Positions 1 to 7,784 of a DNA stretch of 64,000 nucleotides are shown here, one piece after another. Where the stretch lies: contig NZ_CP046535.1 in assembly GCF_009739515.1 (NCBI RefSeq), positions 2,914,001 through 2,978,000 on the forward strand, in the 5' to 3' direction. Source of the DNA: Sphingomonas profundi. Lineage in GTDB: Bacteria > Pseudomonadota > Alphaproteobacteria > Sphingomonadales > Sphingomonadaceae. A program made the position numbers and the translations under genes. A model generated the notes under the pieces. It was not told where the DNA came from and made no database searches. It worked only from the letters and a program-made list of their open reading frames with translations. The stretch's first letter is position 1. Every line of letters begins with the position of its first letter.

Positions 1-2
1 TT

Positions 3-104
3 TTCGGCCGGTTTCGGATCGACGAGGCCGAGACGACTTGGACGCTCGCAACCGCCGCTTCGGGCGGCGGGAAGCGGGTGACGGAGCTGATCGTCTCCGG
101 CTGA
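3..104 (+). CDS. C-terminal tail of an unidentified protein (5' end outside window)
   Basis: An open frame enters from the left edge and ends at a TGA at 102-104, giving 33 residues that finish in VTELIVSG. It stops 3 bp before the convergent stop codon of the next gene, the tight tail-to-tail packing expected of real genes in a mobile element. The fragment is too short for a family call. It could also be a chance open frame; composition and position are the only support. Confidence 0.35.
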   Translation, partial: FGRFRIDEAETTWTLATAASGGGKRVTELIVSG

Positions 105-107
105 TCG

Positions 108-413
108 TCAGCCGCGGCGCCGACGGATCTCGGCCTTGTGGTCGCGCTCCGTCGGCTCCGGTGGCGGCGGCACGATCGGCACCTTGATCGGTTCGAGCGA
201 AAGGCGCGCCTGGCGCTGGCCACAGGCGTCGCAGCGGAAGCGCGATGGCGCCGCCTCCCATGCCAGGTTCCAGCCACGCGCGAGAAAGTAGCCGACCAGC
301 CCCTTAGCTTCGTAGACGGCTGACCGGCCGCAACCGCGCACCTGGCAGGTGATGCGTAGGTGGGCGTTGAGCTTCACCAGGTCGTGGAGCGTTTTCGGTC
401 GGGCGATCCCCAT
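108..413 (-). CDS. Small zinc-ribbon-like hypothetical protein
   Basis: The 101-residue product starts at ATG 413. It has two cysteine pairs, C23/C28 (CQVRGC) and C61/C64 (CDAC), which could together bind one zinc ion, and a proline-rich, then arginine-rich C-terminus (PPPPEPTE and RRRRG). The N-terminus (MGIARPKTLHDLVKLNAHLR) resembles small uncharacterised proteins I associate with sphingomonad mobile DNA; that is recollection, not a search result. It lies next to the integrase gene, transcribed away from it, with a 132-bp gap that could hold both promoters. Its function is unknown; a nucleic-acid-binding or regulatory role would be a guess. Confidence 0.6.
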   Translation of the reverse strand: MGIARPKTLHDLVKLNAHLRITCQVRGCGRSAVYEAKGLVGYFLARGWNLAWEAAPSRFRCDACGQRQARLSLEPIKVPIVPPPPEPTERDHKAEIRRRRG

Positions 414-545
414 GGTCGCGAATCATCCCTGCCGAGCCGCTCGCGCGAGCGATAGCCAACACGTCGGTGAACTGATCACCGGTCGCGGCGCCGCCTGATC
501 CATAGCCGCGCTTCCTGCGCTGCCGCCCCAACCCACGAGGGAAAC

Positions 546-1766
546 ATGCTCACGAACGCTGCGGTAAAAGCCGCACGGCCGCGCGCGGCCGCCTACAAGC
601 TGTCGGACGCCGGCGGCCTTCATCTCTACGTCGCACCGAACGGCCGCCGATCTTTCCGGATGCGCTTTCGCTGGCAGGGACGCGAGCAGTTGATGACCTT
701 CGGCACCTGGCCGGAGGTCTCGCTCGACACGGCTCGCGCACAATGCGAGGCGGCGCGCACGCAGCTGGCCCGCGGCGAGGATCCGCGTACCGCTCCCGAT
801 CGCTTGAATGCGCAACCCAGCGACTTTGAGACGATTGCCCGACGCTGGCAGGTCCACATGCTGCCGCGCTGGACCGTCGTCCATGCCGGCGATGTTCTGG
901 CAAGCCTCGAGCGTGACATCTTCCCGGCGATCGGCGCAATGCCCGTGGGCGCGATCACGCCTCCTGTGGTGTTGAACGCTCTTAGAGTGATTGAACGACG
1001 CGGTCGGCTGGAGACAGCGCGCCGTGTACGCCAGCGCATCTCGGCCGTATTCCAGCACGCGATCGCCGAGGGCCTGGTCGAGAGCGACCCGGCCGCGCTG
1101 ATCGCTCGCGCGTTGCTGCCGCCAAGGCCGCAGCGCCGCCAGCCAGCGCTGGTCGATATCGACGACGCACGGGCGCTGCTCGCGGCTGTCGGCCGCCTGC
1201 AGGCGGCACCGACTGTGGCGCTCGCCTCGAGGTTCCTGGCGCTGACCGCCGTCCGCATGGCGGCGGTGCGCGGCGCACAATGGGAAGAGATCGAGGATCT
1301 GGAAGGAGAAGCACCAACGTGGCGCGTACCGGCGGCGCGGATGAAGCTCGCCGCGGCCAAGAAGCTTGACGCTGGCAACGATCATCTCGTGCCGCTCAGC
1401 AGGCAGGCGGTGCACCTGCTGCGCGTGGCGCGCAAACTCGGCCATGGCGCTGGACTGATTTTCCCCGGCAGCGATACGGCCTCGCCGATCGGCGAGGCGG
1501 CGATCGGCGCACTCTACACCCGCGCGGGTTTCGCCGGTCGTCATGTGCCGCACGGCTGGCGTGCTACCTTTTCGACGATCCTAAACGAGCGCTTTCCGGA
1601 AGAGCGCGGTGCAATCGATCGAGCGCTGGGCCATGTTGGCGGCGGGCGTGACGAGCGCGAGGAAGGAATCAATCGCAAGGTGGAAGGCGCCTACAACCGG
1701 GCCATGCACCTGCCACGGCGCCGGCGGCTGTTCCAAGCCTGGGCTGACGAGCTGGACGCAGCCTGA
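546..1766 (+). CDS. P4-type tyrosine recombinase / integrase
   Basis: This 406-residue protein should catalyse site-specific integration and excision of the surrounding element. Residues 1-85 match the arm-type DNA-binding domain of P4-like integrases (LSDAGGLHLYVAPNG, then FGTWPEVSLDTAR). Residues 90-190 form the core-binding domain. The catalytic set is readable: R237 (LTAVRMAAVRGAQWEEI), K267, H336-x-x-R339 (PHGWRATFSTILNE), H363 and the tyrosine nucleophile Y383 (EGAYNRA). Length is normal for the family and nothing is truncated, so it looks active. The start follows GAGGG at a suitable distance. Its 3' end points to the tRNA-Pro half copy at 2646-2690, its likely attachment site. Confidence 0.93.
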   Translation: MLTNAAVKAARPRAAAYKLSDAGGLHLYVAPNGRRSFRMRFRWQGREQLMTFGTWPEVSLDTARAQCEAARTQLARGEDPRTAPDRLNAQPSDFETIARRWQVHMLPRWTVVHAGDVLASLERDIFPAIGAMPVGAITPPVVLNALRVIERRGRLETARRVRQRISAVFQHAIAEGLVESDPAALIARALLPPRPQRRQPALVDIDDARALLAAVGRLQAAPTVALASRFLALTAVRMAAVRGAQWEEIEDLEGEAPTWRVPAARMKLAAAKKLDAGNDHLVPLSRQAVHLLRVARKLGHGAGLIFPGSDTASPIGEAAIGALYTRAGFAGRHVPHGWRATFSTILNERFPEERGAIDRALGHVGGGRDEREEGINRKVEGAYNRAMHLPRRRRLFQAWADELDAA

Positions 1767-2037
1767 TCGGCTCAGCCGTATCTCGACGGCTCGGCCGCGA
1801 CATATCCCGAACCTCTACGAGCGTGCGTCCGCCACGCTCGACTCGCCGGGACAACCCGGCCTCAGTCGCGGGGCATGCTGCCGCGACCAAGATCCACGCC
1901 GGCACGGTCATGTAGAAATGCCGGCTGATCGGATCGAAACTCCCCACCCCCCGATCAACCGCGTCTTGTTCTGCCTCAGCCTTACTCGCGCGCCATGGCG
2001 CGAGCGGCTTTCCGAACGACATGACGCGATAACGCAT
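1669..2037 (-). CDS. Possible small hypothetical protein antisense to the integrase end
   Basis: A minus-strand frame of about 122 residues begins MRYRVMSFGKPLAPWRASKA and continues with an acidic, protein-like stretch (EAEQDAVDRGVGSFDP). The reverse strand carries GGGAGG about 14 bases upstream of the ATG at 2037; an ATG at 2052 sits too close to it. The first 50 residues look like a genuine small mobile-element protein. The C-terminal part overlaps the integrase gene and is arginine- and proline-rich, as shadow frames of GC-rich genes usually are. The real protein may end early or the whole frame may be spurious. Confidence 0.3.
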   Translation of the reverse strand: MRYRVMSFGKPLAPWRASKAEAEQDAVDRGVGSFDPISRHFYMTVPAWILVAAACPATEAGLSRRVERGGRTLVEVRDMSRPSRRDTAEPIRLRPARQPRLGTAAGAVAGAWPGCRRLPPCD

Positions 2038-2645
2038 TTGCTTCGACACCATCCCTCCCGACTCGCCGCAACGAGAACATAGTTGGAACATTAGCCGTTG
2101 AGCGAGTCCGAAAGTGGACGGGCTTGCGCGCAGACCGGAAGGCATCTCGGGAAAACTCTTACATCCCTAACCTGCGAGGCAACTTACATCTTATCCCTCT
2201 GAAAACACGCCACAATTGATGTAAGGGTGCAATGCATATCCGGGCTAATGTGACGCGCCTCCTTCCCCTATCTCTTCGTAAACACGAGATATTTTCAATC
2301 AGAATATTAGGTTCTGGCGCCGTAATCTGGTTAGGGTGAGATTAGGCGCTTGGTTAGCCGAAAAGTGGCGGAAATCAGCCAAAGTTAGGGATGTTAGGCA
2401 ATCCCCGCGACACCCCACGACCTAAGCCGTCATACAGCCTGCGCACATGGCCGCCCCTCTCGATCTGCAATCGCCATGTCAGCGACGCCGGCAAAGGTCT
2501 GAGTGGACGTAGGCGGCGTGGACAGGGGTCCAAGGTTCACTTTGAACCTTGGGGGGTGAACGCCATAGCAACCTATGAGAACGTATGGTGCCCGGAGGGT
2601 ACGCTATAGTACGGGAAAGCGCCGTATGCGCCGAGGTGCGGCGTC
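2038..2645. other. Non-coding attachment region of the element
   Basis: No convincing gene lies here. Positions 2150-2400 are clearly richer in A and T than the rest of the window and hold repeated TTACATC/CCCTAAC-like words in both orientations (listed separately). The stretch joins the integrase gene to the tRNA-Pro half copy and fits the attP-derived regulatory DNA of an integrating element, where integrase and an excisionase or host factors bind. Confidence 0.5.
2159..2397. repeat. Candidate arm-type integrase binding repeats
   Basis: TTACATCCCTAAC lies at 2159-2171 and its reverse complement occurs within GTTAGGGATGTTAG at 2384-2397. Related words are TTACATCTTATCCCT at 2184-2198, GATGTAAGGGTG at 2218-2229 and GGTTAGGGTGAGATTAGG at 2329-2346. 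P4-type integrases bind short repeated arm sites flanking the core site through their N-terminal domain, which this integrase has. The repeats are seen directly; the assignment as arm sites is inferred. Confidence 0.45.
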
Positions 2646-2690
2646 TTCGGGAGGCAGGGGCCGGAGGTTCGAATCCTCTCTCCCCGACCA
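2646..2690 (+). other. Attachment site: 3' half of tRNA-Pro(CGG)
   Basis: The stretch reads as the anticodon loop TTCGGGA (2646-2652, anticodon CGG at 2648-2650), the 3' anticodon-stem strand GGCAG, a 5-base variable loop, the T-arm GGAGG-TTCGAAT-CCTCT (2663-2679), the acceptor strand CTCCCCG (2680-2686), discriminator A and encoded CCA (2688-2690). A C-G first acceptor pair is typical of tRNA-Pro. Upstream bases (GCGTC) do not pair with GGCAG and no D-arm or 5' acceptor strand is present, so this is not a working tRNA gene. It is best read as attR; the intact tRNA should lie at the far end of the element. Confidence 0.8.
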
Positions 2691-2788
2691 ACGTCATGAT
2701 GGACGCAAGAGCGCGCCGATGCGCGGCGTATCCGTGAAAAATGCAGTGGGCGGCGCGCGACGCGAGCTGCCTTGGCATGAGTCGGCCG

Positions 2789-2821
2789 GCGTCACCCCGG
2801 GGACGGCTCCCGGGGTGACGC
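2789..2821. terminator. 13-bp hairpin, likely terminator or boundary palindrome
   Basis: A perfect 13-bp inverted repeat (GCGTCACCCCGGG at 2789-2801 and its complement at 2809-2821) encloses a 7-base loop. It lies 22 bp beyond the stop codon of the large minus-strand gene and just right of the attachment site. There is no T tract on either side, so intrinsic termination is uncertain; a dispersed palindromic repeat is the alternative. Confidence 0.45.
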
Positions 2822-2843
2822 GATATGGCGCGGTGGAAACGCC

Positions 2844-5800
2844 TCAGACCAGCAGGTCGATCGCCATCGGCGCCGGATCGTCGGCGAAGGTATCGCGGCC
2901 TTCCAGCCGGCCGTAGAGCAGGTAATGTTCCAGCGGGTCCATGCCGCTCGCGGCGACGTCGGCATAGGCGGCCAGATAGTCCGACGTGTCGAAATCGGCC
3001 GAGGGATCGCGTCCCTCCTTCCAGCCGAACACCTCATAATGTTCGAGCGGGTTGACCCCCGCCGCCGCCACGTCCGGATTCTGCGCCAGATAGTAGCTGG
3101 TGTCGAAATAGGCGTTCGGATCACGCCCCTCGGCCGCGCCGAACACCAGATAATGCTGGAACGGATCGACGCCGGCGGCCGCCACGTCCGGGTTGGTCAG
3201 CAGATAATATTCGGGATCGAAATCGTCGATCAGCGTGGCGCCCACGGCGGCGTAGATCGCCCGGCCCTCCGCCTGGCCGTAGGTGAGATAATGCACCAGC
3301 GGATCGACGCCGGCCGCCGCCACGTCCGGGTTGCGCGCCAGATACTGCTCGCCATCGAACAGGGCGGAGGGGTCGCGCCCCTCGTTCGCGCCGAACACCA
3401 GATAATGCAGCACCGGATCGACACCGGCGCGCGCCACGTCCGCATTGGCGGCCAGATAGTCGCTGGTGTCGAAGAAGGCGTTGGGATCGCGCCCCTCGAA
3501 CCGGCCGACGGTGGCATAGTGGTTCTCCGGATAGGCGCCCGATGCCGCCACGTCCGGGTTGGTCGCCAGGTAGAAGGCGTCGTCCACCAGCGCGCGATAC
3601 TCGTCGCCGCCGGCGCGCGTGGTGGCGGCGTAGGCGGTGATCGTGCCGCTGACCTCGTTGGCGGAGAGGACGAGCGCGACGCCGGTCGGGCTGTCCGCCG
3701 CCGAGACGAACGTCACCACCTCGGGCGCCGAATCCTGCGCGGTGGCCGGAATGTAGTTCGTCAGGCTGGCGCGCGCGGGATCGCTGATGTCGTACACCAT
3801 CACGCCGCCCTGCCGCTCCAGCGTGACGAAGGCGTAGAGCCGGTCGCCGACCTGGCCGACAGCAACGCCCTCCGGCTCCGGCCCCTTGTTGTCTGAACGG
3901 TCGTCGGCCGTGGTGCCGCCGCTGTCGATGTTGAAGATCGACGGATATTTGGTCGACAGGAAGCTCTCGAACTCGCCGCCGGTCTCGCGCACCTTCTCGA
4001 TCGTGCCGTCCGCATTCTGGCGGAAGATGGAGATGCCGCGCCCGCCGAAGGTGTAGATCTGGTCAAAGTCGCCGTCGCCGTCCGTGTCGCCGATGTTGGT
4101 CAGCACGTTCAGCCGGCCCAGCGCGGTGTTGGCCTTCAGCGCGGCGGCATCCGGATAGGCGGCGGGATCGAGCACGTAGGAGGAGGCGCCCAGCCGCACC
4201 TCGTCGGTGAGGCCGCCGACGCGCGCGTCGCCTTCGTTCGCGGTGACGAAGTAGGTGGTGCCGGCCACCGCGAAGCTGGCGATCGCATCGGGCTGCAACA
4301 GGCTGCGGACGTCGAAATTCTCAAGGCTGATGCCGTCGCGGTCGCTGGCGTCGAAGGCGTTGCCGGGAAGCGTGCGATCGATGCTGCCCAGCGGCAGGAT
4401 GGAGAGCGGGCGATCGGCAGCGGGATCGGTGAGATCGATCACCGCGACGGCGTTCACCTCCTGCAGCGTCACATAGGCGCGCGTGCCATCGGGCGAGACG
4501 CTGATATATTCGGGCTCCACGTCGGTGCCGGCGGCCTGGCCCGGAAACAGGGAGAGGCCGCCCGCCTTCAGCAGCGCCTCGCCGCCGGTGAGGAAGCCGA
4601 AGCCGATCGTGTTCGCCACCACCGCGTTCGCCGCCCCGCCCGACACGTCGATGATGCTCACGCTGCCGGCCGGATTGTTCGTCGGCGTGATCGCCTGCCC
4701 TTCGTTCGCGACGAGGATCTTCGTGCCGTCCGGCGAGAAGGTCAGTTCGTCCGGCAGGTTGCCCACCTCGATCAGCTTCGCCAGCGTGCCGGTGGCCGCG
4801 TCGAACAGGGCGACGTGGCCGTTGTTCGCCGCCACCGGCGCCTCGTAGGCGACGGCGAGGATGCCGTTGGCGACCGCGACCGAGTTCACCGCGCCATAGC
4901 CCGCGAGCGTCTTCAGATCGATGCTGGCCACGGCCGAGAGCGTGCCGCTGGCGGAGAGGGCGGTGATGTCGACGACGCCCTGGGCCAGGTTGCTGGTGAA
5001 GATGTTCTTCGTCGCGGCATCGAACGCGATCGATTCGGCGCGCCCGGCCGCCTGGGCGCCGCTTCCCTCGATCGAGCCGAGCCGCACCAGCCGCAGGCTG
5101 TCGGTGGCGACGGGCGTGGTGGCGGAGCCGGCGAGCGAGGCCGCCTCGGCCAGCAGCACGGTGCCGCCCAGCGGTGCGCCGGCATCGTCGTTGACGATGA
5201 TGCCGGTGGCCGCCGCCCGCGCGGAGTCGATGCCGGCATCGACTCCGGCCGCGCCGCTGACGGTCGCGAGGGTCAGGCCGAAGCGCTCGTCCGTCTCGGC
5301 CACGGTATCGCCGCTGACGGCGATGGAGACGGTGGTGCTCGCCGCGCCGTCGGCAATGGTCGCGGTGAAGCCGGCGGGCGCGGCACCGCCGAAATCGGCC
5401 GCGTCGGTGGTGCCGGCGGCGAAGCTGCCGTTCACCGTCAGCGCGCCGGTGGCGCCGCCGGTGCGAACCAGCGTGAAGGTCAGCAGGCTCTGCCCGGCAT
5501 CGCCCTCCGCCTGGGAGACCGTGAGGCCGTCGGCGGCGAAGCCCACGCGCTGGCTCTCGCCGGGCGCGCCGCCCAGGGTGAAGCCGTCGGTCGGGAACGG
5601 CGCGTCGGGGGTGATGCCGTCGATGCTCTGGTCGCCGCCGGCATTCTGGGTGGTGAAGTTGGCGGCGGTGTTCAGCGCCGCGACATAGGCGGCATAGCTC
5701 GCCAGGCCGCTGCGCGGGCCGGTGTAGCCGGCGATGTCGATGCCGCCGGTGAACTCCAGCGCGGTGCTGCCCACCGCCAGGCCGGTGCCGGCCAGGGTCG

Positions 5801-6182
5801 CGCTGTCGGCGGTGAAGCCGTCGCTGGCGACGGCGGCGAGGAAGGCGGTCGGCACCGTCGCCGTGCCGGTATAGGCATAGACGATCTCGCCCCCGTTCGA
5901 GAGGCCCTTGTTGGTGCCGTCGACGTAGCTGACGCTGCCGATGTTGGTGGTCGGGTTGCCGTTGACCGTATCGATGCGGATCACCGTGCCGGCGGCGACG
6001 GCGTCCGACGCCGTCCAAGAAAAGCTGCTCTCGCCCGTGTTGAAGGCGGTGCCGGTCCACTCATTGTCGGTGAAGTAGATGGTCGTGCCCGCCTCCAGCG
6101 CCTCGGCGGCCAGGAAGGCGATGTTGTCGTTGCCGTCCGAATTGAAGCCGGTAAATGCGATCGATCCCGCGCCGAGTGCCAT
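2844..6182 (-). CDS. Large secreted choice-of-anchor-I protein with C-terminal repeats
   Basis: The 1112-residue product is probably extracellular and exported by a type I system: it has no signal peptide, is acidic and rich in G, A, D and T, and ends in a short hydrophobic tail (AIDLLV). In order: an N-terminal beta-rich domain (1-215, with IYFTDNEWTG); a Calx-beta-like domain (about 220-335, ending GIIVNDD); a choice-of-anchor-I propeller (about 340-860, with ANEGDARVGG and DNKGPEPEGVAVG); and six repeats of about 38 residues (865-1105) of the form YLaxNPDVAAAGVDPxxHYxxFGxxEGRDP. ATG 6182 has AAGGA 8 bases upstream, better than ATG 6191. Esterase- or phosphatase-like activity is suggested for the family but no active site is evident. 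No transporter gene lies nearby. Confidence 0.85.
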   Translation of the reverse strand: MALGAGSIAFTGFNSDGNDNIAFLAAEALEAGTTIYFTDNEWTGTAFNTGESSFSWTASDAVAAGTVIRIDTVNGNPTTNIGSVSYVDGTNKGLSNGGEIVYAYTGTATVPTAFLAAVASDGFTADSATLAGTGLAVGSTALEFTGGIDIAGYTGPRSGLASYAAYVAALNTAANFTTQNAGGDQSIDGITPDAPFPTDGFTLGGAPGESQRVGFAADGLTVSQAEGDAGQSLLTFTLVRTGGATGALTVNGSFAAGTTDAADFGGAAPAGFTATIADGAASTTVSIAVSGDTVAETDERFGLTLATVSGAAGVDAGIDSARAAATGIIVNDDAGAPLGGTVLLAEAASLAGSATTPVATDSLRLVRLGSIEGSGAQAAGRAESIAFDAATKNIFTSNLAQGVVDITALSASGTLSAVASIDLKTLAGYGAVNSVAVANGILAVAYEAPVAANNGHVALFDAATGTLAKLIEVGNLPDELTFSPDGTKILVANEGQAITPTNNPAGSVSIIDVSGGAANAVVANTIGFGFLTGGEALLKAGGLSLFPGQAAGTDVEPEYISVSPDGTRAYVTLQEVNAVAVIDLTDPAADRPLSILPLGSIDRTLPGNAFDASDRDGISLENFDVRSLLQPDAIASFAVAGTTYFVTANEGDARVGGLTDEVRLGASSYVLDPAAYPDAAALKANTALGRLNVLTNIGDTDGDGDFDQIYTFGGRGISIFRQNADGTIEKVRETGGEFESFLSTKYPSIFNIDSGGTTADDRSDNKGPEPEGVAVGQVGDRLYAFVTLERQGGVMVYDISDPARASLTNYIPATAQDSAPEVVTFVSAADSPTGVALVLSANEVSGTITAYAATTRAGGDEYRALVDDAFYLATNPDVAASGAYPENHYATVGRFEGRDPNAFFDTSDYLAANADVARAGVDPVLHYLVFGANEGRDPSALFDGEQYLARNPDVAAAGVDPLVHYLTYGQAEGRAIYAAVGATLIDDFDPEYYLLTNPDVAAAGVDPFQHYLVFGAAEGRDPNAYFDTSYYLAQNPDVAAAGVNPLEHYEVFGWKEGRDPSADFDTSDYLAAYADVAASGMDPLEHYLLYGRLEGRDTFADDPAPMAIDLLV
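2870..3590 (-). repeat. Six tandem coding repeats in the secreted protein
   Basis: Six units of about 115 bp encode FDTSDYLAANADVA-like openings, a GVDPxxHY centre and an FGxxEGRDP close. The third unit carries an extra segment of about 8 residues (IYAAVGATLID). Some units are nearly identical at the DNA level (GCCGCCACGTCCGG recurs), which points to recent duplication and makes copy-number change between strains likely. Confidence 0.75.
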
Positions 6183-6225
6183 GCCGGTCATCCTTGCCTG
6201 AGCGTGTACCGGCCGGGGCCTATCG

Positions 6226-6792
6226 GTGGCGAAAGATGCTTTTGTGAACGATATCTTGCAGGAACATTACGTCACGGACAGGAATGACGGCAGTCGGCCC
6301 GAAGTCGCCTTCGTCGTGGCGCGGGCCGACAATGGCGTGATCGGGCGCGCGGGCGGCCTGCCGTGGCACCTGCCGGCCGACCTGCGCCACTTCAAGGCGA
6401 TGACGGCGGGGCTGCCGATGATCATGGGCCGGCGCACCTTCGCCAGCCTGCCGGGCCTACTGCCGGGCCGCCGCCACATCGTGCTGACACGGGATGCCGG
6501 CTGGCGCGCGCCCGGCGCGGAACCCGTCGCCGACGTGGCGGCGGCGATCGCCGCCGTCGCCGGGCCGCGCGTCGCGGTGATCGGCGGGGCGGAGATCTTC
6601 GCCCTGTTCCTGCCCCTGGCCGACCGGATCGAGCTGACCGAGATCCACGCCGCGCCGGCGGGCGACACACTGCTGCCGCCGTTCACCGGCTGGGCCGAGG
6701 CGGCGCGAGCGGACCATGCGGCCGAAGGCGACCGCCCGGCCCACAGCTTCGTCACCCTCGTCCGCCCCACGGCACAGGCGGCGAGGCCGTGA
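6226..6792 (+). CDS. folA: Dihydrofolate reductase
   Basis: The enzyme reduces dihydrofolate to tetrahydrofolate with NADPH in the cytoplasm. The core is clear: ADNGVIG, GLPWHLPADLRHFK with the active-site acid in ADL, MGRRTFASLPGLLPGR, IVLTR, VIGGAEIF and GDTLLP near the C-terminus. From GTG 6226 the protein has about 26 residues before the first conserved beta strand (EVAFVVARAD), longer than usual; GTG 6244 and a TTG shortly after are alternative starts, and none has a strong ribosome-binding site. It heads a plus-strand run with ribF, ileS and lspA. Confidence 0.93.
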   Translation: MAKDAFVNDILQEHYVTDRNDGSRPEVAFVVARADNGVIGRAGGLPWHLPADLRHFKAMTAGLPMIMGRRTFASLPGLLPGRRHIVLTRDAGWRAPGAEPVADVAAAIAAVAGPRVAVIGGAEIFALFLPLADRIELTEIHAAPAGDTLLPPFTGWAEAARADHAAEGDRPAHSFVTLVRPTAQAARP

Positions 6793-6829
6793 TTGGCTTC
6801 CCCGCCCCACGCGCCTATAGCCGGCGGCG

Positions 6830-7774
6830 ATGGAGCGGTTGACGAGCGACCAGCGCCTGCCCGCGCACCTGCGCGGCGGCGTGGTGGCACTGGGCAATTT
6901 CGATGGATTCCACCGGGGCCACCAGGCGGTGGTCGGCCGGGCGAGGGCGCTTGCCGAGGGCGCCGGGCGGCCGCTGGTGGTCGCCACCTTCGATCCGCAT
7001 CCGGTGCGTTTCTTCCGCCCCGATGCGCCGCCGTTCCGCCTGACGACGCTGGACCAGCGCGCCCGCCTGCTGGCGGCGGCGGGCGCCGATGCGATGCTGG
7101 TGTTCCGCTTCGACGCCGAACTCGCCGCAGAGAGCGCGGCGGACTTCATCGCCCGCCGCATCGTGGAGCAGGCGGGCGCGACGGCGGTGGTCACGGGCCG
7201 CGACTTCACCTTCGGTCGCGGCCGCGAGGGGGATGTGGCGCGGCTGGCGGAGATCGGCGCGCGCATCGGCCTCGCCACCCACGCCGTCGATGCGGTGGCG
7301 GAGGGCGACGCCGCCGTCTCCTCCAGCCGCATCCGCGCGGCGCTGGCCGAGGGCGACTGCGCCGCCGCGACCGCGCTCCTCACCCGCCCGTTCGCGATCG
7401 AGGGCGTGGTGGAGCATGGCGCCAAACTGGGCCGCACGCTCGGCTACCCCACCGCCAACCTGTCGCTCGGCGACTATCAGCGGCCGGCCTACGGCATCTA
7501 TGCGGTGCGCGGCGACCTTGGCGACGGGCGGATCGTGGGCGGCGCCGCCAATCTCGGCATCCGGCCGACGATCGAGGGGCAGGCGATCGAGCTGCTCGAA
7601 CCCTTCTTCTTCGATTTCGCCGGGGATCTCTACGGCCGCACGATCGAGGTGGCGCTGATCGAGCGGCTGCGGCCGGAGGCGAGGTTCGACGGGCTGGACG
7701 CGCTGAAGGCGCAGATGGCGGTGGACTGCGACCGCGCCCGCGCGATCCTTGCGGGCGAAGCGCCCGTCGCGTAG
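6830..7774 (+). CDS. ribF: Bifunctional riboflavin kinase / FAD synthetase
   Basis: The 314-residue protein phosphorylates riboflavin to FMN and adenylates FMN to FAD. The N-terminal nucleotidyltransferase domain has GNFDGFHRGHQ (HxGH-like) near residues 22-32 and the later VSSSRIRAAL motif. The C-terminal kinase domain shows GRTLGYPTANLSL and a conserved NLGIRPT segment. It begins 37 bp after folA and ends 10 bp before the ileS start. The ribF-ileS-lspA order is widely conserved in proteobacteria and points to co-transcription. Confidence 0.96.
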   Translation: MERLTSDQRLPAHLRGGVVALGNFDGFHRGHQAVVGRARALAEGAGRPLVVATFDPHPVRFFRPDAPPFRLTTLDQRARLLAAAGADAMLVFRFDAELAAESAADFIARRIVEQAGATAVVTGRDFTFGRGREGDVARLAEIGARIGLATHAVDAVAEGDAAVSSSRIRAALAEGDCAAATALLTRPFAIEGVVEHGAKLGRTLGYPTANLSLGDYQRPAYGIYAVRGDLGDGRIVGGAANLGIRPTIEGQAIELLEPFFFDFAGDLYGRTIEVALIERLRPEARFDGLDALKAQMAVDCDRARAILAGEAPVA

Positions 7775-7784
7775 GGCGCCAGCC

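Larger units (their letters stand above)
1..2690. mobile_element. Right end of an integrated genomic element (tRNA-Pro target)
   Basis: The stretch ends exactly at the encoded CCA of a partial tRNA-Pro copy (2646-2690) and carries a P4-type tyrosine integrase gene whose 3' end faces that copy. Integration into the 3' half of a tRNA gene leaves an intact tRNA at one end and a 3'-half copy at the other; the half copy here, with no matching 5' half upstream, places the element to the left and ordinary chromosome to the right. Only the terminal 2.7 kb is visible, so its size, type (prophage, satellite or island) and cargo cannot be stated. Housekeeping gene content starts after this point, which fits a boundary. 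Confidence 0.7.

Noticed and set aside
2600-2690. A complete tRNA-Pro gene
   Set aside because: The 5' acceptor strand, D-arm and the 5' side of the anticodon stem are missing; upstream bases do not pair.
2479-2778. A minus-strand frame containing GERGFEPPAPAS
   Set aside because: This peptide is the well-known mistranslation of a tRNA 3' end; the DNA is the tRNA-Pro half copy.
2870-3590. RTX calcium-binding nonapeptides or a CRISPR array
   Set aside because: The repeats are coding, 38 residues long and contiguous, without GGxGxD motifs or unique spacers.
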